5,889 bases of DNA from Deltaproteobacteria bacterium. Lineage in GTDB: Bacteria > Desulfobacterota > DSM-4660 > Desulfatiglandales > B25-G16. Location: contig CP070660.1 in the NCBI GenBank assembly GCA_020355145.1, positions 818,746-824,634 on the forward strand, given 5' to 3'. The translations under genes were made by a program, and so were the position numbers. Below are positions 1-5,525 of the stretch, in pieces (position 1 is the first letter of the stretch; every line of letters starts with the position of its first letter). The notes under the pieces were generated by a model. The model did not search any database and had not been told where the DNA came from. It was given only the letters and a program-made list of their open reading frames with translations.

Positions 1-117
1 ATACTCCCCTCCAAAAGGATTCAAAACATCTCCCCGCTTTATTTTCTGGACTCCCTGATAATGTTTCGACAAGTCAGGTAAAAACCACTTTCTTCTTTTA
101 GAATTATATAGACCGTC
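1..117 (-). other. Open reading frame fragment running off the window edge, unidentified
   Basis: Directly after the transposase stop codon, and in the same frame, the minus strand stays open for 39 codons to the edge of the window. The predicted peptide begins DGLYNSKRRKWFLPDLSKHY and ends KRGDVLNPFGGEY. Its composition looks like protein rather than noise. I see no ATG or good ribosome binding site, so it may be the inner part of a gene interrupted by the insertion sequence, with its true 5' part lost or elsewhere. The KRGDV stretch vaguely recalls the N-terminus of MazF toxins, but what follows does not fit that family, so I make no assignment. Confidence 0.25.
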
Positions 118-797
118 TTAAATATTTGCGCACAAGATTTTGAGCGCCTCATTAGGCTTTTGCCAGTTTTCAAAATGGGAAGCCAACGCGATTCTAAGAT
201 GCTCTACTGACCCAAAGTAACGATTATGTGTCGCCTGCCGCCGAGTGATTCTCCAGACCCGCTCGATTGGGTTGAGTTGTGGAGAATACGGGGGCAGAAA
301 AATGCGCACCAACCGTTTTTCGTTTTTGGTGAAGAAATCCTTGAGATCTCTCGCTCTATGCCACCTGGCGTTGTCGATAATGATGAATATCTTTCCTCGG
401 GTGTGCTTTAGGAGAAAGCCGAGAAAACTGGCGAATGTATCGGCGTTGAAAGTCACAGCTTCTTGTGTTAAGAGGCGACCTGTTTTGAGATTGATGGCGC
501 CAAAAAAGCCTATCTTTTGCCGAGTCGAGGCAGATAGGACATGTGGTTGTTTGCCTTTTACTGACCACATTCGTGTTACGCTGGTATGTCTTTGAAAATG
601 AACTTCGTCTTCTGCCCAAAGCTGGACGGAGGGATCTTTCATCCATTTGTAGAAGTTTTTTTAAATTCCTCCTGTTGGAATGGATCGGCCTCAAAGGCAG
701 TGCGGCGAGGCCTTTGGAGGCTGAAGCCGAGTTGGTGGAATAGCCTCTGACATTGCCGGACTCCGAGGCTGATGTTGTATTTCTCTTTCAGAAAGGG
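118..797 (-). pseudogene. IS630-family DDE transposase, 5'-truncated and frame-broken
   Basis: Minus-strand remnant of an IS630/Tc1-mariner-type transposase, the enzyme that cuts and rejoins the element ends at TA targets. The main open part (642 to 118, 174 aa from an internal ATG) carries the whole catalytic core: D12 in LWAEDEVHF, D90 in IIIDNARWH, and E127 in LPPYSPQLNPIERVW, the hallmark D-D-E triad of this family. Upstream, in a second frame, about 48 codons continue the homology (KEKYNISLGVRQCQRLFHQL, then the QRPRR linker). The two frames meet at a run of seven A (656-662), where a -1 shift restores a continuous protein reading EEFKKNFYKWMKDPS. About 225 codons are present against roughly 340 in typical members, so the N-terminal helix-turn-helix part is missing. 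I could not identify terminal inverted repeats. The 5' boundary is approximate: the homology fades near 790-800, where antitoxin-like sequence begins in the same frame. Probably inactive. Confidence 0.85.
656..662 (-). other. A7 frameshift site inside the transposase
   Basis: The minus strand reads ttt aaa aaa act in the upstream frame, which ends soon after at a TGA. The downstream frame resumes as aac ttc tac aaa tgg. One extra A, or a -1 slip on this run, joins the two halves without loss of residues (EEFKK then NFYKWM). Some IS630-family elements are known to make their transposase by such a shift. Here the element is also truncated, so simple mutation or a homopolymer sequencing error is equally possible. 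Confidence 0.55.
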
Positions 798-885
798 GAA
801 AGTTACTTCCTCTGCGATCTCTGTGGTGAGTATATGTTTTGGTAAATTCCTGAGAGTTTCCTATCTTAATGATTCGTGTTCTCAT
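798..885 (-). pseudogene. MazE/AbrB-type antitoxin gene, 5' fragment, frame-broken
   Basis: Starting at ATG 885-883 the minus strand encodes MRTRIIKIGNSQ, a typical first strand of the SpoVT/AbrB swapped-hairpin domain used by MazE-like antitoxins to bind DNA. The reading frame then breaks; one base over, it continues LPKHILTTEIAEEVTF, matching the second half of the same domain (family pattern IPKxxLEEAGIxxEVEL). Between the Gln and Pro codons there are 7 bases where the usual four residues would need 12, so a 5-base deletion would explain the break. A GGAG ribosome binding site (895-892) lies 6 bases before the ATG. The antitoxin sequence then passes in frame into the IS630 remnant, so the C-terminal toxin-binding part is missing, and no MazF gene is visible in the window. 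Family assignment is from motif recognition only. Confidence 0.6.
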
Positions 886-904
886 GGCGGACTCCAACAA
901 AGAG

Positions 905-932
905 ACAATGTTAGTACATTGTAATTACATTG
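905..932. promoter_or_regulatory. Operator-like inverted repeat upstream of the antitoxin fragment
   Basis: A perfect 7-base inverted repeat, ACAATGT-tagt-ACATTGT, spans 905-922. A further ACATTG copy follows at 927-932, making TACATTG a direct repeat at 915-921 and 926-932 (11-base period). TGTAATTACA (920-929) is also a perfect palindrome. The array overlaps the -10 element of the predicted antitoxin promoter. MazE-type antitoxins bind palindromes at their own promoter to repress transcription, so this is probably the autoregulatory operator; that function is inferred. Confidence 0.5.
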
Positions 933-946
933 AGGGCATTTGCCAA
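918..946 (-). promoter_or_regulatory. Sigma70-type promoter for the antitoxin fragment
   Basis: On the minus strand TTGGCA (946-941, 5 of 6 to consensus) is followed after exactly 17 bases by TACAAT (923-918, 5 of 6). Transcription would start near 911, about 26 bases before the ATG at 885. Spacing to the ribosome binding site and overlap with the operator repeat both support a real promoter, which would now drive the antitoxin/transposase remnant, divergently from mdh. Confidence 0.55.
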
Positions 947-981
947 GAAGGAAAAATATGATTGTCAGTCAGGTATGCTTC

Positions 982-1010
982 TTGACAACTAAATGAAAGA
1001 TAGATAGCCT
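982..1010 (+). promoter_or_regulatory. Possible mdh promoter
   Basis: A perfect TTGACA lies at 982-987. A 17-base spacer places TAGCCT at 1005-1010, which matches the -10 consensus poorly (3 of 6). The position, 34 bases before the mdh start, is right. A TATAAA at 1026-1031 is a better hexamer but would put the transcript start inside the ribosome binding region. Weak call. Confidence 0.3.
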
Positions 1011-1043
1011 AAGGGTAGTTTTAATTATAAACGGAGTGAGGAG

Positions 1044-1979
1044 ATGAGGAAGAAGGTGAGTGTTGTTGGGGCCGGAAATGTAGGTGCAACTGTCTCTATG
1101 AGGGTGGTCGAGAAAGAATTGGCTGATGTTGTATTGATAGATATCCTTGAAGGGGTGCCAGCTGGAAAGGCACTGGATCTTGCCGAGGCAGCGCCTATAG
1201 AATGTCATGATTCAATGATTACTGGTGTAACCAATGACTACTCCCTTGCAAAAGGCTCCGATATAGTCATTGTAACAGCAGGTATTCCCAGAAAGCCAGG
1301 AATGAGCAGGGATGATCTGGTTACAACTAATGCGGGTATTATGAAATCAGTTATTGGAGAGATCTCAACTGTTGCCCCTGATTCTATTTTACTTATCGTG
1401 AGCAATCCATTAGATGCCATGTGCCATGTTGCCCTGGAGACAAGCGGTTTCGATAAAAGGAGGGTTATTGGTATGGCAGGGGTCCTTGACTCTGCCAGGT
1501 TCAGGGCATTTATTGCAATGGAACTCAATGTCTCCGTTGAGAATACCCATGCCTTTGTACTCGGTGCCCATGGCGATACCATGGTTCCTCTTCCCAGATA
1601 CTCCAGTGTAGCAGGCATCCCTGTAACCGAGCTGATGTCAGCTGAAAGGATTGAGGCAATTGTGGAGAGAACAAGAAAGGGTGGGGGTGAGATTGTAAAC
1701 CTATTAAAGACAGGGAGCGCCTATTATGCCCCTGCATCTGCGGTTACGGAAATGGCTGAGGCGATCTTGAAGGACAAAAAGAAGATCCTTCCCTGTGTTG
1801 CATATCTACAGGGTGAATATGGGATAAATGATCTATTTATCGGTGTACCGGTAAAGCTCGGTTCATCCGGAATCGAGGAGATAATAGAGATAAGGCTTAC
1901 AGCAGAAGAGAATGAGGCCCTTCAGAGATCAGCTAAGGCTGTTCAGGGTCTTGTGGATGATTTAAAAAGACTCGGCTAA
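1044..1979 (+). CDS. mdh: Malate dehydrogenase, NAD-dependent, LDH-like type
   Basis: Cytoplasmic enzyme interconverting malate and oxaloacetate with NAD+/NADH, in the citric acid cycle or its reductive and syntrophic variants. The 311-aa length is normal for the lactate-dehydrogenase-like malate dehydrogenases. Visible motifs: Rossmann nucleotide loop GAGNVGAT (9-16); Asp33 at the end of strand 2, which favours NAD over NADP; GIPRKPGMSRDDL (80-92), with Arg83 and Arg89 as substrate arginines. An Arg at 83, where lactate dehydrogenases have Gln, indicates malate as substrate. Further on are VSNPLD (119-124), the catalytic pair Asp149 (GVLDSAR) and His176 (GAHGD), and KGGGEIV (212-218). The ATG has a strong Shine-Dalgarno region, GGAGTGAGGAG, just upstream. 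The gene stands alone: the gap to trxB is 171 bases, and the upstream neighbour is a divergent mobile-element remnant. Confidence 0.95.
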   Translation: MRKKVSVVGAGNVGATVSMRVVEKELADVVLIDILEGVPAGKALDLAEAAPIECHDSMITGVTNDYSLAKGSDIVIVTAGIPRKPGMSRDDLVTTNAGIMKSVIGEISTVAPDSILLIVSNPLDAMCHVALETSGFDKRRVIGMAGVLDSARFRAFIAMELNVSVENTHAFVLGAHGDTMVPLPRYSSVAGIPVTELMSAERIEAIVERTRKGGGEIVNLLKTGSAYYAPASAVTEMAEAILKDKKKILPCVAYLQGEYGINDLFIGVPVKLGSSGIEEIIEIRLTAEENEALQRSAKAVQGLVDDLKRLG

Positions 1980-2027
1980 CCCTTCCTTCTATCGGTCCAA
2001 AACCCTAAAGGGATCTATTCCGGTTAA

Positions 2028-2135
2028 TTGAAAAATCCGGCATCCATTAATGATATTGCCCAGAGGTATATAAGGGGGGATAAGGTTTATCTTCTGAGCG
2101 CGGACCCCCTCTTTTGTTTGCAGAGGTATCTATAG
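2028..2135 (+). other. Coding-like fragment between mdh and trxB
   Basis: An in-frame stop is followed by TTG at 2028 and then 35 sense codons to TAG at 2133-2135. The peptide contains INDIAQRYIRGDKVYLLSA and then DPLFCLQRYL, which looks protein-like. There is no ribosome binding site and no ATG. The two QRY codon triplets are the two copies of the repeat CAGAGGTAT (2061-2069 and 2121-2129, 60 bases apart). It may be a remnant of a deleted gene; alternatively the region is an untranslated leader of trxB. I do not recognise the peptide. Confidence 0.2.
2073..2119 (+). terminator. Nested hairpin with T-rich tail between mdh and trxB
   Basis: AGGGGG (2073-2078) can pair with CCCCCT (2105-2110). 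Inside, GATAA (2079-2083) pairs with TTATC (2087-2091) around a GGT loop. The outer stem is followed by CTTTTGTTT. This could be a terminator for mdh or a folded leader element for trxB, whose start lies 41 bases beyond the outer stem. The 13-base bulge on the 3' side makes it a poor canonical terminator. Confidence 0.35.
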
Positions 2136-2150
2136 GTAAGGACATAAGCC

Positions 2151-3122
2151 ATGGACGAGGATTCGATAAGTAAGAAAGATATCTATGATGTTATCATTAT
2201 AGGTGGTGGGCCGGCAGGCCTTACAGCTGGTATATATACGACAAGGGCAAGACTTTCTACCATATTGATTGAAAAATTAGCTATAGGTGGCCAGGTCTCC
2301 ATTACAGACAGGATAGAAAATTATCCAGGCTTTCTTGGGGGCGTTTCTGGTCCAGAGCTTGTTCACAATATAGAGGAGCAGGCTAAATCCTTTGGCATGA
2401 GGACGCTGTCCGGCGTGGTGACCAGGATTGATCTGAGTGATGAGGGGAATATCAAGAGGGTTTTTGTAGATGACGAGCCTGAACCTTACCGATGTCTATC
2501 CATTATCATCGCCGCGGGTAATGAACAGAAAAGGCTCGGTGTGCCAGGGGAAAAAGAATTTACCGGTAAAGGTGTTTCCTATTGCGCCACATGTGATGGT
2601 GCCTTTTTTAGGGATCTTGACATAGCTGTTGTTGGTGGCGGCGATGTGGCCCTTGAAGAGGCTGTATTCTTAACCAGGTTTGCGAGAAAGATCTATATTA
2701 TTCACAGAAGGGATAGGCTGCGTGCAACGAAGATCCTTCAGGAGAGGGTCTTTAGCAATAATAAGATAGAACTCATCCTTGATTCGGTTGTGGATGAGAT
2801 CTTTGGTCAAACTGCGGTCGATGGGGTGAAGGTGAGAAATCTGAAGACAGGGGAGGGGAAACGTCTCGAGGTAAAAGGGGTATTCGTATTTATCGGTTGG
2901 ACCCCTAGCCTTTCCTTTGTTGGTGACATAGTTAAGCGAAGTGAGGATGGTTATGTTATGGTAGATAGAGAGATGAGGACATCCAGGGAGGGTATCTTCG
3001 CCTGCGGTGATTGCTGCAAAAAGAACTTACGGCAAATTGTGACTGCCTGCGGAGATGGAGCTACTGCTGCCTATTCTGCTCAGCATTACGCAGAGAGGAT
3101 AAAAGGAGAGGAGTATGTTTGA
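2151..3122 (+). CDS. trxB: Thioredoxin reductase, FAD/NADPH-dependent
   Basis: Cytoplasmic flavoenzyme that passes electrons from NADPH through FAD and a redox-active cysteine pair to thioredoxin. The 323-aa length is standard for the low-molecular-weight class. In order: FAD-binding GGGPAGLTAG (18-27); NYPGF (57-61); redox-active CATC (Cys145 and Cys148); NADPH-domain GGGDVALEEA (162-171, Val where Ser is usual); HRRDRLRA (185-192), whose arginines bind the 2'-phosphate of NADPH; and GIFACGD (281-287), which closes the FAD site. An extra cluster of cysteines sits at the end of the FAD domain: Cys285, Cys288, Cys289 and Cys300, where many homologues have Ala or Val. The ATG is preceded by TAAGGA with suitable spacing. 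No thioredoxin gene is in the window. A 32-codon ORF begins inside the last codons. Confidence 0.95.
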   Translation: MDEDSISKKDIYDVIIIGGGPAGLTAGIYTTRARLSTILIEKLAIGGQVSITDRIENYPGFLGGVSGPELVHNIEEQAKSFGMRTLSGVVTRIDLSDEGNIKRVFVDDEPEPYRCLSIIIAAGNEQKRLGVPGEKEFTGKGVSYCATCDGAFFRDLDIAVVGGGDVALEEAVFLTRFARKIYIIHRRDRLRATKILQERVFSNNKIELILDSVVDEIFGQTAVDGVKVRNLKTGEGKRLEVKGVFVFIGWTPSLSFVGDIVKRSEDGYVMVDREMRTSREGIFACGDCCKKNLRQIVTACGDGATAAYSAQHYAERIKGEEYV

Positions 3123-3213
3123 TGAAATAAGGGAAAAAGGTGAGATAACTTTTGAAAGGAAGGGTTTTGGAAGGCTCATATCTAGATTCTTGATAAGCTT
3201 TGACAGGACTTAG
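3115..3213 (+). CDS. Short ORF overlapping the trxB stop, 32 aa, unknown
   Basis: ATG at 3115 lies just before the trxB stop (3120-3122) in another frame, giving an 8-base overlap typical of translational coupling. A strong ribosome binding sequence, AAAAGGAGAGGAG, precedes it. The basic peptide starts MFDEIREKGEITFERKGFG, continues with a short hydrophobic stretch (RLISRFLISF), and stops at TAG 3211-3213. I do not recognise it. It could be a real small protein, or the first part of a longer gene whose remainder was lost, since the sequence after the stop shows no continuation that I could follow. Confidence 0.4.
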   Translation: MFDEIREKGEITFERKGFGRLISRFLISFDRT

Positions 3214-3329
3214 TCGCATATGTTATTGAAATTATATACGGAAATCCTTTTGTATGGATGTCGGTTTTATAGGCCCCTTTTCCTGTCAGACTAAATCAGA
3301 CTAAATGAGTTAGAGGATATAGGAGGGAG
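3214..3329. other. Leader region before the signalling operon
   Basis: This stretch is AT-rich with no convincing gene. TTGACA occurs at 3200-3205, but no good -10 hexamer lies at 16-18 bases. The only clear structure is the tandem 10-base duplication at 3286-3305. An AGGAGG at 3321-3326 serves the next gene. Confidence 0.4.
3286..3305 (+). repeat. Perfect tandem duplication of TCAGACTAAA
   Basis: TCAGACTAAA is present twice in direct succession (3286-3295 and 3296-3305), ending 24 bases before the ATG of the next gene. A 10-base period equals about one helical turn, so it could be a regulator or activator site in the leader; it could equally be a chance slippage duplication. Confidence 0.5.
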
Positions 3330-3644
3330 ATGCAGAAGATATCCCTTGAACATGCGGCGGCCGGGATGAAACTCGCGAAGCCGGTTAAAAACAAGAGAGG
3401 AATAACCTTATGTGGAGCTGGGGCGGAGCTGAGCGAGGACATGATTGCGCGTTTGTCTGACATGGAGATAAAGCGCATAACAGTGGAAGGGCACCCGGTG
3501 GATACAGGGGAAGGGGAAAAAGGCCTTAGCCAACAAATTGATGAACTTCATGCCCGCTTCAGCAAGGTCGAAGGGGATCCGCTCATGAGAAAGCTCAAGA
3601 ATATCTTTTTGGAGCTTCTGGAGGAGAGGGGGAAAGAGCCGTGA
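3330..3644 (+). CDS. Small protein with a domain resembling the HD-GYP N-terminal cap, first gene of the HDOD operon
   Basis: The 104-aa product has two parts. Residues 1 to about 55 follow a pattern common at the N-terminus of HD-GYP phosphodiesterases and related proteins (GMKLAKPVKNKRGITL, then AGAELSEDMIARL and IKRITVEG): a small beta-rich domain of unclear biochemical role. Residues about 66-104 are charged and probably helical (QQIDELHARFSKVEGDPLMR...IFLELLEER), perhaps for partner binding. There is no signal peptide or membrane segment. ATG 3330 is the only plausible start, because an in-frame stop lies at 3306-3308; AGGAGG sits only 3 bases before it, closer than usual. The stop overlaps the GTG start of the HDOD gene by 4 bases (GTGA), so the two are co-translated and the product probably works with it. 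That partnership is inferred from gene order. Confidence 0.75.
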   Translation: MQKISLEHAAAGMKLAKPVKNKRGITLCGAGAELSEDMIARLSDMEIKRITVEGHPVDTGEGEKGLSQQIDELHARFSKVEGDPLMRKLKNIFLELLEERGKEP

Positions 3645-4495
3645 GCGTCGATAGAGAGAGTATCAGGAAACGCGTGGAGGCATTGAAAAATGTCCCTACT
3701 CTACCGGGTGTCTTTGAGAAGATCAGTCGCTTGATAGACAGTTCTAGTACTGCGGCCGAGGATGTTGCAAATATAATCTCCTCTGATCAGGCCCTCTCTG
3801 CCAAGGTCCTCCGGGTTGTAAACTCTGTATTTTACGGTTTCCCTGGCCGTATCTCAAATTTGACACATGCCCTTATCATCCTTGGATTCGACGTGGTTAA
3901 GGGGCTTGTCCTAAGCACCTCGGTCTTTGATATAATGCTTGCCAGAGGATTCCATGGCCTATGGGAACACTCCCTTGGGTGTGCTGTCACTGCCGGGGTC
4001 ATTGCCAGAAAAACAAACGATCCTAACCCTGAGGAGGTATCCATCGCTGCCCTGTTACATGATATAGGGAAGGTGATCCTGAAAATTGAACTTTCAGAGG
4101 AATCATCTCGTATAGATCAGGCAGTTTTAGAGAAACAGATCTCCACGTATCAGGCAGAGGAGGAAATCCTCGGATTCAATCATACAACTGTCGGAAATTG
4201 GCTCTGTCAAGAATGGCACCTGCCGCATAAGCTTTCAGATCCCATCACATATCACCACAGGCCCAATCTTTCAAGATCAGCCCAAGGGCCGACTGCCATT
4301 GTCCACGTTGCCAATGTCCTTGTGAGGGGAATCGGTTTTGGCTTCGCAGGAGATAATCTAGTTCCTAAAATAAACCCTGTGGCTTGGAAGGCGCTGGATA
4401 TCTCCGATTCCCTTCTGGAAGAGATCATCAAGGAAATGGACGACAAACTGGAAGATGCCGAGGGCTTCCTTTCCGGCAATGGTATCAAGATATGA
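3641..4495 (+). CDS. HDOD-domain signalling protein
   Basis: A single HDOD domain fills most of the 284 residues. HDOD is an HD-superfamily output or scaffold domain found with chemotaxis, motility and cyclic di-GMP proteins; most members are thought to be non-enzymatic. The family landmarks are clear: LKNVPTLPGVFEKI (15-28), IISSDQALSAKVLRVVNS (45-62), FYGFPGRISNLTHALIILG (64-82), LWEHSLGCA (107-115), ALLHDIGKVIL (137-147), with the HD pair at His140-Asp141 retained, ILGFNHTTVGNWL (176-188) and ITYHHRP (202-208). The start is GTG, preceded by a GGAGAGGGGG ribosome binding stretch; it overlaps the previous stop (GTGA), and its own stop overlaps the next start (ATGA). It is soluble, with no membrane segment. 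Whether the retained HD residues give any hydrolase activity cannot be judged from sequence. Confidence 0.93.
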   Translation: MSVDRESIRKRVEALKNVPTLPGVFEKISRLIDSSSTAAEDVANIISSDQALSAKVLRVVNSVFYGFPGRISNLTHALIILGFDVVKGLVLSTSVFDIMLARGFHGLWEHSLGCAVTAGVIARKTNDPNPEEVSIAALLHDIGKVILKIELSEESSRIDQAVLEKQISTYQAEEEILGFNHTTVGNWLCQEWHLPHKLSDPITYHHRPNLSRSAQGPTAIVHVANVLVRGIGFGFAGDNLVPKINPVAWKALDISDSLLEEIIKEMDDKLEDAEGFLSGNGIKI

Positions 4496-5448
4496 CGCAG
4501 GGCAGAAAAAGGGTGCTGATTATCGATACTGATCCATCCGGTGCGGATGAGATAAGAAGGCTCTTGAAGAAGCAAAGCCATTTCATTTTTTATACTGCAG
4601 AATCTTTACTCCCTGCCCTTGACGCGATTTATAGTGAACCCCCTGACCTAATCATTGTCAATCAGTCATTGGAGGGAGATGGATGGAAGGATTTGTGCAG
4701 CAGGATTAAGGCGGATACAGTCTTCGGGAATCTACCGATTTTGCTGATTCTCCGACCGTTTGAGCAGGGCCTTAAGATTAACTGGGAAGATGCGCCGGTT
4801 GATGACTACCTTAAAAGACCACTCGATCCCAAGGAGATACAGTCAAGGATTTCTTTGACCTTTGCACGAACAGCAAGGGTGCGCGATGCCAATCCCCTGA
4901 CTCGTCTCCCTGGGAATTATTCTATCATGAGGGAGATACAGGCGCGGATTGATAGTGAGTCCCCCTTTGCTGTGGGGTATGTGGACCTTGACAATTTCAA
5001 GTCCTACAACGACAAATACGGGTTCCTGAGAGGAGACGAGATTATCAAGATGACTGCCCGTCTTCTCACGAACTCCATAAGGAAACTCGACTCGCCTGAG
5101 GCCTTTATAGGTCACATCGGAGGAGATGACTTTGTCTTTATTGTACCGTCCCAAAAATTGGATGGTGTTTGCCAGGAGGTTATAAGCAATTTTGATCTGA
5201 TTGTGGTAAACTTTTACGATGAAGAGGACAGGATACGAGGTTATATTGATGCCACAAATCGGAAAGGGAAAAAGGAGCGTTTTCCGATTATGTCAGTCTC
5301 TATAGCGATTGTTACAAACCAATATAGGCCCATCAAGCATATCGGACAGGTGAGCGCAATCGCGGCAGAGCTTAAAAAGAGGGTCAAATCTATGCGGGGA
5401 AGTAACTATGTGAAAGACATGCGAGGGTCAAAGGGGATTAAGGGCTAG
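4492..5448 (+). CDS. Pseudo-receiver/GGDEF protein, putative diguanylate cyclase
   Basis: A 318-aa protein combining an N-terminal receiver-like domain (about 5-125) with a C-terminal GGDEF domain (about 133-300), the enzyme class that makes cyclic di-GMP from two GTP. The receiver has the early acidic residues (Asp12, Asp14) and the late Lys-Arg-Pro (108-110), but the phosphoacceptor position in DLIIVNQSL is Asn57, and the usual Thr/Ser strand reads LILRP, so phosphorylation is unlikely. In the GGDEF domain, NPLTRLPGN (134-142), metal-binding VDLDNFK (164-170), YNDKYGFLRGDE (172-183) and the signature GGDDF (210-214) are present, so activity is plausible. An RxxD (RKLD, 197-200) lies nine residues before the signature instead of the usual five, so a standard inhibitory site is doubtful. 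I chose ATG 4492, which overlaps the HDOD stop (ATGA); it has no strong ribosome binding site and probably relies on coupling. An ATG at 4384 in the same frame would add 36 residues lying wholly over the HDOD gene. Confidence 0.92.
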   Translation: MTQGRKRVLIIDTDPSGADEIRRLLKKQSHFIFYTAESLLPALDAIYSEPPDLIIVNQSLEGDGWKDLCSRIKADTVFGNLPILLILRPFEQGLKINWEDAPVDDYLKRPLDPKEIQSRISLTFARTARVRDANPLTRLPGNYSIMREIQARIDSESPFAVGYVDLDNFKSYNDKYGFLRGDEIIKMTARLLTNSIRKLDSPEAFIGHIGGDDFVFIVPSQKLDGVCQEVISNFDLIVVNFYDEEDRIRGYIDATNRKGKKERFPIMSVSIAIVTNQYRPIKHIGQVSAIAAELKKRVKSMRGSNYVKDMRGSKGIKG

Positions 5449-5525
5449 GCTGGCTAATTCAGCTACTAGCGTGGGTGTCATATTTGCTAACTTAAGAAAG
5501 AAAATAAGCTAAAAAAACAATTTCT

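Noticed and set aside
1..45. MazF toxin start (KRGDV) on the minus strand as partner of the antitoxin fragment
   Set aside because: Only five residues fit; the following LNPFGGEY does not match MazF, and there is no start codon or ribosome binding site.
226..743. Plus-strand and second-frame minus-strand ORFs across the transposase
   Set aside because: They are antisense or off-frame shadows of the DDE transposase and show no independent motif.
1238..1737. Minus-strand and off-frame ORFs inside mdh
   Set aside because: The malate dehydrogenase frame explains the region fully; these frames show no recognisable motif.
3214..3329. Cyclic di-GMP riboswitch in the leader of the signalling operon
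   Set aside because: No recognisable GEMM-type conserved core or paired stems could be found in this AT-rich stretch.
4384..4491. Upstream ATG extension of the GGDEF gene (36 extra residues)
   Set aside because: The added stretch lies entirely over the HDOD coding sequence and has shadow-frame composition. ATG 4492 overlaps the HDOD stop as ATGA, and the receiver domain begins directly after it.
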